Below, in pieces: positions 49,780 to 59,202 of a stretch of 64,000 nt of DNA. The notes beneath the pieces were generated by a model. That model made no database searches. It saw only the letters and a list, made by a program, of their open reading frames with translations, and was not told the origin of the DNA. The position numbers and the translations under genes are program-made. Source of the stretch: Morella rubra (Eukaryota; Streptophyta; Magnoliopsida; Fagales; Myricaceae); assembly GCA_003952965.2 (NCBI GenBank), contig CM025855.1, forward strand, positions 14,141,833-14,205,832, read 5' to 3'. Positions within the stretch are counted from its first letter, which is position 1, and every line of letters starts with the position of its first letter.

Positions 49780-51292
49780 GGCGTGTTTGGAAATGGGTTA
49801 TGGTTATGGTTTTGGGTTTAACTTTCAAATTTCAAATTTTAACATTTAAATATTGTTTTGTTATAAGTGTGTGTTTGGTTGTTTAAGATTTGGAATTATT
49901 TATATTTTAATTAAATAAATAATTTCTAGTTATTGCGTTATTCAAAAAACTAAAAAAAGATTTAAAAAATAAGAAAAATATATAATTCAAAAAATAAGTA
50001 GAAAATAGTTTCATAAATATCAAAAATTATAAAAATAGATAAAATATGATATATAAAATTAAAAAAAAGATAAAAATTGTGCAAAATTTATAAACAAATA
50101 AATTTTACGGAAATAATAAAAATAAATTAAAAATTTTAAAATAAAAAAAATAAATTTAGATATAATTTTATCAAAATTATTACAAAAAATAATAAATAAA
50201 ACAAAAAATATAAAAAATTATAAAGTTTACAAAAGTGTATAAATGTCTATAAAAGTTTTAAAAAGAAATACATTTGGAAATTTGGTAAAAAAAAAAATAG
50301 AAAATTAATTTACAAAATCTGAAAAAGTTACAAAATAAAAAAATAAAAATAAAAACTTATATAGAGCAAGCTAGAGAGAATAGAATTGATGGTGCTCATC
50401 GTAATTTGATGAATGTTCGGTAATTTCAATGCTGGATTTAGGCCCAGCGATTTGAGCGTTATAGAGATATAGGAGGTCGATGTTCTTGAGTAGAGCCAAG
50501 GGTTGGGAACTCGACGAGTTGATTACACTTAGGGTAGCGAATGGTCTGAGGGAACCTCTGGGGCAAGTTCCCAGGCAGGCCTAGCAGGCTGTATGCCCAC
50601 ATGCCAGCACACGAGGGATCATGCAAGCTCCGTCATAGGTCTCGAGGCACACCGGGCATTTCGACAATTCCATCCAGTTCAACCTCGCGAAAAATATCAG
50701 GAATCAGGCAAAGACAAGACACCCCTTTTTTTGTTTCCTGCTATTAATAGGCATAAGCTATGACTTTCACAAAGCAAGAAATACTTTTAGTAAATTAATT
50801 TTCTTTTTATTTATATTACAAAATTTCCAAAAGTATTTTTCTATTTTTTAAAACTTTTGTAGATTTATACACTTTTGTAACTATTTTAATAATTTTCTCT
50901 ATTTTTTATTTACTTATTTTTTAAATAATTTTGATAATGATTATATTTGCTTATTATAGTTAATTTCTATTTCTGAAATTTTTTTTTTTTTATTTTTTTT
51001 AAAATTTTATTATTTTTTTTATAATTTTGCACGATTTTTATCTTTGTCTTTTAATTTTTGTGATTATTATTTTTCTAATTTTTTAAAATCATTTTTTATT
51101 TCTTTTATTTTTTAATATCATAATAACTATAAATTAATATTATTTAATTTAATTAAAATATAAATCATTATAAATTTTAAACAACCAAACAAACCCTTAC
51201 AACGAAACAATATTTAAATTTAAAATTTGAAATTTGAAAGTTAAACCAAAACCAAAACCAAAACCATAACCATAATCCATTTCCAAACATGT
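49780..51292. mobile_element. 1.5-kb foldback element nested in the MULE right TIR
   Basis: The left end GTGTTTGGAAATGGGTTATG... pairs with the right end (reverse complement ATGTTTGGAAATGGATTATG...). Both run on through TTAACTTTCAAATTTCAAAT and TTGGTTGTTTAA. Arms are several hundred nt, very A/T-rich and imperfect inward. A ~380-nt non-AT-rich loop lies at about 50370-50745. The sequence on its two sides (GGGGGTCAC at 49770-49778 and GATGGTCATG from 51399) reconstitutes the continuous TIR seen at the MULE left end. Confidence 0.8.
50450..50700 (-). pseudogene. Captured RING-finger gene fragment in the foldback loop
   Basis: Minus strand from the ATG at 50673: MELSKCPVCLETYDGACM, then IPRVLACGHTAC, an in-frame TAG, and AC. 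After frame shifts it continues as PQRFPQTIRYPKCNQLVEFP and ALLKNIDLL. These are the C-x2-C, C-x-H-x2-C and CPxC elements of a C3HC4 RING of a conserved plant type whose RING is followed by a KNIDLL segment. One stop, at least two frame breaks and a lost Cys (YPKC for CPxC) show a dead fragment. The parent gene is not identified. Confidence 0.65.
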
Positions 51293-51404
51293 GTAAGTTA
51301 AAAGACATGTGATTTAAACGTGTGATTTAAAAGACAAAGATATTTAAATGTTAAAAGACATCAGATTTAAATGTTAAATGTTTCAAACAATATTTTTGAT
51401 GGTC

Positions 51405-51560
51405 ATGTGTGGCGGATGACGTGGGATTTAACGCCGAATCGGGGTCCCAAACAGGGTTGAAAAAGAGAGTAAATAATATGGCCGGGTTATCACGACTTGT
51501 AGTTTAGGGGGGATATTGAGAATCGGGTATAAGTTCGTAGAGGGAAAGTGTAATTAACCC
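51405..51560 (-). repeat. Right terminal inverted repeat of the MULE (outer part)
   Basis: Reverse complement of the left end with about 85% agreement by eye. The inner part of this repeat is displaced to 49690-49773 by the nested element. Confidence 0.85.
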
Positions 51561-52743
51561 AAAAAAATATTTCAAGCCAAGAAGTTATAATTGGTCACAG
51601 GATAAAACCAAGTTACTACTGAAAAATAAATACTTACTTTTTTAATTAAGATTTTATGAAACTACAAAAAAAATGAAAATTTTAATCATTTTTACTTATT
51701 ACAATTATGGATATCTCTGTACATGTGATGATTATATATTGTTCAGCATATTTTTTTTTTTGTTAGACTTCAATAAATGTTTGAAACCAAAAAAAAAAAA
51801 TTAACATTTGTTTAATTTTCAAAATAAAAAACTGTTTCGCAACATTTCGCTCACTTCACGCCCTAGGGCAACATATCAATTTTTTAAAAAAATCTCACAT
51901 CTGATCTCTCTCTTGCCCTTTATTTTTTATTTTTTTTTTTTTTCTTCTTCTCCAGTGACCCACGACCCCGTTCACCCCTTCTCTTCCTATTTCAGCTCAA
52001 ATCTTCATTTTCAACAGTGCATTGGCTCTCATTTGCTCTCAAATCAAGTTCTCTCTTGATTTCCAGGTAACCCATGGTTTATTTTTCAATTTTTCGCTGG
52101 ATTTTGTGAATTGGGGGTTTAGGGTTTTCCGAAAATTTTGGGGGATTGGAGCTTCTATTTTGCGATTATTTGTCTTTATCTTTCTTGTGCTTACTTATTG
52201 ATGATTTCCATTTGTTTTGAATTGATAATATGTTGATTGGAAGTAGTTTCATTGTTTGCATTTGAGATTTGTTTTCAGGGTTAATGCATCTGCACGTTGG
52301 TTGGATTGGTTGTTTTTCTCTTTGTGCTTTTCTAGCTACATTGATGATCTCTGATTGATTTGGTTTGGTTTTAATCTTGAATCTTGTTAGTTTCTGAATA
52401 TGGGTAAGGTTGATTCGGGATGTCCTATTTCGGGATAATTCTTTTTGGATGATTTATTAGTTTTGTTTTCAAACTATCTTATTGTCTTTAATCTCTGTTA
52501 TTCGTCTGATTGCTTTGGCTTAATTTATTCTTGAATCTTCTTTGCATTATAATGCAACTTAGTTTTCAGGTTATGCATGTTCTCATTGACTTTCATTGAA
52601 CGTGTTTGTGAGCTTACTGCAGTTCATTGCATTATTCTTCATGTTCATGCATTTTAATTTTTATGTGTTGGAGCAACGCTTATACCTTGGTTTATCTGAG
52701 TAATTTCTTGACATAATCTAATTTGGTTTGTTCTTTGTCTCAG

Positions 52744-53977
52744 ATGGCTAATCCTAAGCGCCCTGCTTCCAAGAAATCCAAACCCACAAAGAAACCTTCC
52801 AAGAAGCAAGCGGTCAACCCTGATCCTGATCGCTTTGTGGATGCTCACGCCCATGAGCTGATGCTTGGTACTTATGCTAAGCGTAAGCCTCTTTATGAGC
52901 AGAGGTAATCCTTTCTGAATTCCGGGATACTATTATACCAACTCAGTTTGAATCTTGAGGTTGGGTTTCCTTCCTCACTGATGTTGTCTCACCATATGAG
53001 AACATGGTGAAAGAGTTCTTTGTCAATGTCCATGATATTGATGACAAATCGTTCAGCTTCTATTCTTATTTACGTGGTCAAAAGTTTCAAGGTTACTCCT
53101 GAACTTGTTGCCCGTATTGTTGAGCTTCCTAGAGTCTCACATCCGACTTATCCTTACAGGAAAAGTCGTTCTCCTTCCTTTGACTCTATTGCCTTGTTAT
53201 TGTTTGGGTTTCCTCGTCGGTATAGAGGTAGTACTTTGGATACTGGTGATTTCTCTGCTGAGTATCACTTGATCAGCATAGAATCCTTTTTACACATATT
53301 CTACCTGTTTCACATTTCTCCACTTTACCTCTAAAGAGGGTGAAATTTCTATATGCCTTCTTGAATGGAGATTCGATTGATTTACCATCAGTTATATGTT
53401 CTCATATCATTTCTGCCTATCGATCAAAATCTAAGAAATTAGGTCTTCCATATTCATGTATGATTCAGAAATTGATTGATACAATCTCTGTCTCATTTCC
53501 CTCCACTGAATATCGTGTTCCTCTCAAAAACTCCATTGGCATGGTATCCCTCATTCAGAGTCGAGCTCATCTTGCTCGTTGGAGAGCTGCGTTGCTTTCT
53601 GCAGTTGATCCCTCTATTGATCCACATATTCCTCCATCCACAGATATTACATCTTCTTCCTCTATTCCTCCTTTGGATCCTTTTGCTATTACTTTGGCAA
53701 AATTTTAAATGCGGTGGGAACTATTGCGACGAACTCTACAGTTCATGCAGTGAAACTTCAGAAGCTTGAGGAAAACTATGATCGTACGTGTGGAGCATTG
53801 CGTCGTCTACGCAAGGCTTTTGTGAAACTTCGTCGTTCCATATATATAGACCGAGAGCCATCGCCTTCTAGATCTGAGGAGTCTGCTTCTTCTGATGCTA
53901 ATATTGATGCTGATGACACTGATGCATATGCTGATTCTTCTACAGATGATGCTGGACCCTCTTCTGCTGCTAGTTGA
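52744..53977 (+). mobile_element. Decayed retroelement ORF of 'putative plant transposon protein' type (plus)
   Basis: Starts MANPKRPASKKSKPTKKPSK and reaches KPLYEQR at 52905. It resumes in other frames with VKEFFVNVHDIDDKSF, LRGQKFQVTPELVARIVELP and SHPTYPY. Later come INLPSVICSHIISAYR-like and GLPYSCMIQKLI segments, and finally a coiled/acidic tail (KLQKLEENYDRTCGALRRL ... SSDANIDADDTDAYAD). This order matches the plant transposon-protein domain found with LTR elements. A stop at 53332-53334 and frame changes near 53340 and 53710 show decay. Confidence 0.55.
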
Positions 53978-53995
53978 TTCGTTGTCAATTCATGG

Positions 53996-54010
53996 CAAAA
54001 AGGGGGGAGT
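53996..54010 (+). other. Purine-rich tract 3' of the retroelement ORF
   Basis: CAAAAAGGGGGGAGT follows the ORF stop by about 20 nt, then TTTTGAGGGGGAG. It resembles a polypurine tract that would prime plus-strand DNA synthesis at the edge of a 3' LTR. The LTR itself could not be delimited. Confidence 0.4.
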
Positions 54011-55269
54011 ATTTTGAGGGGGAGTGGATTATTTTGAGGGATGTAGTGAGGATAGCATGTGTAGTTGATATTCTCATCATATTTTGATACATGTATATTC
54101 TGATATGGGGAAATTCAATATTTAGTCACTGGGAAATTCAATGTGACTTGGGAAAAACATGATTTTAATGTTCACGTTGATGAAATTGTGATTTTGATGT
54201 TCAAGTTGATGAATTGTTATTTGAATGTGCACTTTCCTGAACATTGATGAAACGGAATAATTCTTTGCCGATTGGTTGGCCTTTGTTAAAAGGTTTTAGC
54301 AATTTTAGTTGAGTTGGCCTTCGGAGGATTTCTTTGCTGTTTGGTTTCCTTCAGCTGAGAGTACGATGATTCCATGGCATCATATTTATGTAGCGGGGAA
54401 AGGGGTAGCCTTTTTCATTATTGGAAGTGAGAGTCAGTAGATTTGTTGTCTGAATTATTTTGCTCTAATTGTCCTTCAGAAATGGTGTTGGAAGATACTG
54501 CTCTTACTCCAAAGAATATTTGTCCAGATAAATATTCTCGCTTTTGTCTTCATACCAAAGCTAAAGAGATAAACGCAGATTTTGAAAAAGAAAAATGGAA
54601 TGGGCTAAAAGCGCTGGACAAATATTCTTTGTTTTTGTCTTCATTCCAAATAGATAAACGCAGATTAGAAAAAAATAATAAAAAAAGAGATAAACGCACA
54701 GTTAATTGTTGGATCACACAGAAGGATGACTTTGATGCAAAAACGCAGTGTTCCTTTTTCTCGACTCATTATGTTTCAGGACTAAAAACTAATTTACAAC
54801 AGCCATAAATTATAAATTTATAAACTAAAAAATAACTAAATGTATAAAAATATTTAGAAAACTAAAATACACTTCCAGATTTATGAAGTAGGATGACGCC
54901 ACGTCAGTGGGTGACGAGAGGGTTATTTTGGAGGCGAGAAATAATGCGCGTCTGAGGCATGTTATGGAATCTGACACAGGGCTCGAAAGGATATTTCTTC
55001 TGCCTCTGTGCTATATCTGAAATATTTTTTTTTGGTAGCTTTTTCTTTATTTTCTACTTTTTAAATGTTACAGGTTCGTATTTTGAGTGGCAGTTATTTC
55101 TGAGTAGTTATTTCCCCAGTAGTTTATTTTTTCCCTCCCTTTGGTATGTGAAATAGTAATTTAAGCTTTAAACTCCTGGTAATTAATATTTAATGTGGTA
55201 AGCCAAAATTACTTATTAATTATTTACGAATATTTTTTTATTAGTTTCATATTTATCTATTTTATTATA
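54011..55269. other. Intergenic with dispersed repeat pieces
   Basis: Contains two copies (about 54505-54590 and 54635-54720) of a segment with TTTTTGTCTTCATTCCAAA and GATAAACGCAGATT, recurring near 63060-63195. The 121-residue frame at 54443-54808 is largely made of it. The remainder is AT-rich. Confidence 0.5.
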
Positions 55270-55495
55270 CTCTCTGATGGTAAGCTGAAATAGTTCTACT
55301 TAATTTTTAATTATATACTCTCTGATTTTTTAAAATCGATCATTTTTTTTTTATTTGAATCTCATAATAACTATAAATTAATATTATCTAATTTAATTAG
55401 AATATAAAATCATTCCAAACCTGAAACAAAACAAACCCTTACAACAAAATAATATTTAAATCTAAAACTATCAAATTTGAAAGTTAAACCCAAAG
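55270..55495. mobile_element. Relic copy of the foldback arm
   Basis: Matches 51090-51245: CATAATAACTATAAATTAAT, then AACAAACCCTTACAACAAAA and CAAATTTGAAAGTTAAACC. A single decayed end of the element nested in the MULE. Confidence 0.7.
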
Positions 55496-55770
55496 CTCAA
55501 GCAGCAAGGTTCTGGGCAAACGAATTGCTAGAATAGGGGGAGGCAGAAGGGGGGGGGGGAAGAGGAAACGCTGGAGATGGGGGGAAAATAAAGACAACGG
55601 TGGAGTTTAACTAAATGACAAAACGGTGCACTTTCAAGATAAAACGTTGTTCAGAATGTTGGCTTTGCAAGAAGGAAATGTGATTGAAACGGTGCGCTCC
55701 ATTTTTACCCATATAATCTGCTTGTCGTTTTGAGAGAAAAGTGTTAAAAGGGGATTGGACTATTTCGCCC

Positions 55771-56195
55771 GAGCCAATACTGAGCAAATAGAGAACGAAA
55801 CTCTCTATGTAAAAAATCTCAATTTAGCTCGAGCCAAACTTGAGCGAGTAGAGGGCGAAACTCTCTGTGTAAAAAATCTCAATTTAGCTCGAGCCAAACT
55901 TGAGCGAATAGAGGGCAAAACTCTCTGTGTAAAAAATCTAATTTAGCTCGAGCCAAACTTGAGCGATTAGAGGGCGAAACTCTCTGTGTAAAAAATCTCA
56001 ATTTAGCAAGCGAAAAAGGGTGAAACTCTCTGTCTAAAAGAATTTAGCTCGAGCCAAACTTGAGCGAATAGGGGAAACTCTCTGTGTAAAAATCTCAATT
56101 TAGCTCGAGCATTGCGAATAAAAATGTAAAAAACTTCAATTTAGCTCAAGCAAAAATTGAGCGAGTAGAGGGCGAAACTCTCTAGGTAAAAAATT
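55771..56195 (+). repeat. ~60-bp minisatellite, about 7-8 units
   Basis: The unit includes GAGCCAAACTTGAGCGAGTA, GAGGGCGAAACTCTCTGTGT and AAAAAATCTCAATTTAGCTC. The first four units are nearly complete and the later ones shortened. Because 60 is divisible by three, the first copies stay open and encode a 20-residue repeat (ARAKLERVEGETLCVKNLNL) in the frame 55755-55946. Confidence 0.9.
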
Positions 56196-56651
56196 ATATT
56201 GTTCTGTATACTCTTCTGTACTCTTGCCAATACTTTCTCTTGGTACCACTGTGGCTCATGCTATAATATTATAACAGTTGAAAAACCACATGCACGCAAA
56301 ACACATTGGCTATGTTGGGATCGTGGATCACTACGTTTTGGGTATTTCATTAAGAATGTAAATCTCAACCAAATTGCAGAAGATTATACAAAGGCAGAAT
56401 AAAACTGTTCTATTCTGTACACGTGTCCAGCTTACTAGTCAACTAGCTAGCCATGTAAAAGCACCAAGTGTAACTAAACACATACAAGGCAAGTAGCAAC
56501 ACAGCACATATTCTAGCATAAAAAGGTGGTATTTGTTAATGATGTTGACAAGCGATGATGAACTTTACATGGCCGATATTCCAGCCAAGACAGAAAAGAA
56601 AGAGAACAGATCAATATAACCTTCTCTTTCTTTCCTCACTTGACCAGATCG

Positions 56652-57107
56652 GGCGTCCAACTTGCCTGTTGATGGAGTCAGCTAACCCACTTTCCTTGCC
56701 AACAATACTTGGTTTTTCAGATTGTGGAAAGGGATGTCATATTTCCATTTCCGAAACTCCTCTTCCCAAGTAAGGAGCATGCTACAAGGAGCAACAACGA
56801 TTGGCCTGCATGTCGGATTCAATTTCAGGTATGTCTGAAGAAAAACAATGGTTACACGAGTTTTCCCATACCCAGGAGCGCGTGAAACAATGCACACACT
56901 CCCACCAGAAAAACTTGTTTGATTCTTCAACCGATCGAGATAAATTCCTCCAGCTATGTTCTTCCAAAGAAATTCAAAACCATAACGTTGATGCGGCACA
57001 AGCTACTTTTTACCCCGGGAATAATGTCCCACACTGGCTCCAACATGTTAACAAGTGGATCACAATCAATATGCGAATACATATGGAATCTTGACACAGA
57101 TCATCAA
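56652..57107 (-). pseudogene. CLASSY (CLSY) SNF2-helicase fragment, left arm
   Basis: CLSY proteins recruit RNA polymerase IV for RNA-directed DNA methylation (family knowledge). The minus-strand frame (56999-56682) contains YGFEFLWKNIAGGIYLDRLK, SFSGGSVCIVSRAPGYGKTR, VFLQTYLKLNPTCRPIVVAP and LLTWEEEFRKWKYDIPFHNL. This is the stretch around helicase motifs I and Ia of CLSY1-type proteins. The Walker-A Thr (usual APGTGKTR) is Tyr here. Only ~150 residues of a >1000-residue protein are present, with no start or downstream helicase motifs, so it is a captured fragment. Confidence 0.85.
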
Positions 57108-57115
57108 GTCCTCCA

Positions 57116-57572
57116 TTGATGATTTGTGTCAAGATTCCACATGGTATTTGCATTTTGATTGTGATCCACTTGTTAACATGTTGGAGCCAGTGTGGGACAT
57201 TATTCCCGGGGTAAAAAGTAGCTTGTAGCCGCATCAAACGTTATGGTTTTGAATTTCTTTGGAAGAACATAGCTGGAGGAATTTATCTCGATCGTTGAAG
57301 AATCAAACAAGTTTTTCTGGTGGGAGTGTGTGCATTGTTTCGCGCGCTCCTGGGTATGGGAAAACTCGTTTAACCATTGTTTTTCTTCAGACATACCTGA
57401 AATTGAATCCGACATGCAGGCCAATCGTTGTTGCTCCTTGTAGCATGCTCCTTACTTGGGAAGAGGAGTTTCGGAAATGGAAATATGACATCCCTTTCCA
57501 CAATCTGAAAAACCAAGTATTGTTGGCAAGGAAAGTGATTAGCTGACTCCATCAACAGGCAAGTTGGACGCC
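57116..57572 (+). pseudogene. CLASSY (CLSY) SNF2-helicase fragment, right arm
   Basis: The plus strand first reads DDLCQDSTWYLHFDCDPL and VWDIIPGVKSSL, a typical CLSY lead-in. After a stop/frame break it gives the same helicase segment as the left arm (open frame 57259-57546, SFSGGSVCIVSRAPGYGKTR onward, Leu for Val after it). The frame is broken by 1-nt differences near 57226, 57235 and 57293. The same GYGKTR variant in both arms shows that this change came before the inverted duplication. Confidence 0.85.
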
Positions 57573-57589
57573 TGAACAAAAATGCTATC

Positions 57590-57786
57590 CGTATCTTGAA
57601 CTTGTATTCAGCTAAGAACTCCCCACCACCCCGCTGATCAACTCTAGTTCAAAACTTTGATAGCCACTTTGGTCCCATCTCCAAGAACACCACTGTAAAC
57701 AAGCCCAAAACCACCTTCCCCAAGTACTCTTGATGCATAAAAATTGTCAGTCACTTTCTCTATGTCGCTTGCACTGAAAGTCTAAG
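57590..57786 (-). pseudogene. Receptor-like kinase fragment A (ALE2-like)
   Basis: Minus strand: TFSASDIEKVTDNFYASRVL, then [20 protein letters not shown] and IKVLN before a stop. After one frame break it continues VDQ..GGGEFLAE. This is the N-lobe (glycine loop GEGGFG, and the VAIK lysine) of the plant receptor-like kinase group that includes ALE2. Only one exon's worth remains, and it lies 18 nt from the right end of the CLSY inverted repeat. Confidence 0.7.
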
Positions 57787-57913
57787 CAAAAAAAGAGGAA
57801 ACCAAAAAGATGATTAGTACGAAGAGATCCCAAAAAATCTCATACATATACAAGACAGACGTAGACACAGAAAACGTAAAAAGTATACAACATATATATA
57901 GTGAGAGACTAAC

Positions 57914-58155
57914 CCCAGATGTTGGAATGAGTTCATAAACCAAATGCAAGAGTGCGCTCCTCAGTACACTATGCGCATGCCAATCAACTTGACCAAGTTG
58001 GGATGATGAAGGCCGCGACTTATCATCTCAACTTCAGCTAATAAGAACTCTCGACCACCCTGCTGATCAACTCTCTTCAAAACTTTGACAGCCAGTACCT
58101 TGGTCCCATCTTCTAGAACACCACTGTAAACAAGCCCAAACAACACCAAGACCAG
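57914..58155 (-). pseudogene. Receptor-like kinase fragment B (ALE2-like)
   Basis: Minus strand: [20 protein letters not shown], then [20 protein letters not shown] and [11 protein letters not shown], followed by frame breaks (TEER, then LHLVYELIP). It overlaps fragment A in content (glycine loop to the HPNLVKLIG segment) and lies in the same direction. The two are therefore partial tandem copies of one parent exon. Extra codons (KVLAVKV, EFLLAE) and shifts show decay. Confidence 0.75.
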
Positions 58156-58649
58156 ACAAGGTTTTAGGATTTCTAGTACAGGACTAGTATCAGTCTACAT
58201 CCAACCAACACTGGACCAGATCACTTTCAGAAAAATACCACCGACAATGACTTCAATTATTAAATGGTCTTATTTATATAACAATGGCCATTTCATAATC
58301 TTCAGAATACAGCATCCCCCCATGCATCTGCTAAATACCAGGGTAACTAATTTGGCGTAGTGCAGTGGCCAGGTACCCGTTGGTAACAACATCAATTCAT
58401 GAGCGAAAAAACATATATAAAATACCAATCAGCAAGAACAAAGGGCGTTTCTAGGCATTGAGTCTAATTTTAAGTCCATCTGATCCTCAATATGTTGGCA
58501 AGGCCATTTACCCCAAGTCTCTCCAAGTACTCATGAACAAAAAATACACAAATGCAGATAAATTAAATGAATTACTGCTAAGAGAACTGCTGATCCATAA
58601 TGAAAAACCTTTTAACTTCTGCTATATGCAAGGACAGAGAAGAAAAGTA

Positions 58650-58960
58650 CAGCTACGTACCTTATGAGAAGATCTCCCCAGATAATTTTCACAAACAGGC
58701 ACTGGAAGGCAAGGTGCTCTTCAGTTTCAACTTCAGAATTACATAGAGGGGCAGACGAAGAACTCTTCGCTAACATGACCAGAGAGAAAGAAAAATTTGG
58801 ATTGAACAGGCAGAGCCTGCTAGCAAACTTCCAAAGTAGAAGTTTCAGTCTAGGTTGCGATTTGGCCTTCCAAAGTTTCTCCCAAGCAAGAACAGGAGAT
58901 CCATCAGGAGGTTGAAACCTGGCGTCTTGGTCAGAATAATACGCAGACTTCATCGTCTTA
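58650..58960 (-). mobile_element. LINE remnant: reverse-transcriptase zinc-binding domain (zf-RVT)
   Basis: Within a minus-strand frame (59202-58612): MKSAYYSDQ, then VLAWEKLWKAKSQPRLKLLL, WKFASRL and CNSEVETEEHLAFQC...IIWGDL. This is the W..W / C..C..E..HL...C pattern at the C-terminus of plant LINE ORF2 and related captured genes. One Cys of the first pair is missing. The N-terminal half of the frame is unrecognised. Confidence 0.65.
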
Positions 58961-59202
58961 AGAAGGCAAAAGACTAAAGAGTTACCTTTCGAGTTTCGGC
59001 ACTTAGAGAAAACAGAGTGACCGTTCGTCAACTTAGAAAAAAAACAGTGACCTTTCGGACCATCAAGGAGTTGAAACTGACAACGTTTGGAGTACGGCAT
59101 CAAGAGGCTCTGACAAAAGCCTGAGCCTGTCAAACCGTTCATTTCTTTTCTTTTTTTCTTTTTTTTTTCTAAATGTTCATTTCCTTTTCTACACAGCGCC
59201 AT

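Larger units (their letters stand above)
46440..51560. mobile_element. Mutator-like element (MULE), 5121 bp with nested insertion
   Basis: Both ends match in inverted orientation over at least 160 nt: left GATTTTATTACACTTTCC..., right (reverse complement) GGGTTAATTACACTTTCC.... Both then share CCCGATTCTCAATATCCCCC and CCTAAACTACAA. The 9-bp sequence AAAAAAATA flanks it on both sides (46431-46439 and 51561-51569), the target-duplication size of Mutator elements. Long TIRs plus 9-bp duplication define the class. Inside are a Lys-rich frame, a GRF zinc-finger gene and a nested 1.5-kb foldback. No transposase catalytic domain was seen, so it is probably non-autonomous. Confidence 0.88.
56652..57572. 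repeat. 921-bp near-perfect inverted repeat of a CLASSY gene fragment
   Basis: Left arm 56652-57107 and right arm 57116-57572 are reverse complements with an 8-nt loop (GTCCTCCA). By eye I count about 7 substitutions and 5 single-base indels over ~456 nt (about 97% identical). The outermost words are GGCGTCCAAC / GTTGGACGCC. Both arms encode, reading away from the centre, the same segment of a SNF2-type helicase of the CLASSY group. A transcript through it would fold into a very long hairpin. Confidence 0.95.

Noticed and set aside
57010..57237. Separate gene across the centre of the CLSY palindrome (75-residue minus frame)
   Set aside because: It is a by-product of palindromic sequence: the same residues appear at both its ends in mirrored order.
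56652..57572. Palindrome as a simple hairpin-adapter or chimeric-read artefact
   Set aside because: The arms differ by about a dozen substitutions and indels at scattered sites, which a self-copied read would not usually show, though long-read confirmation is still wanted.
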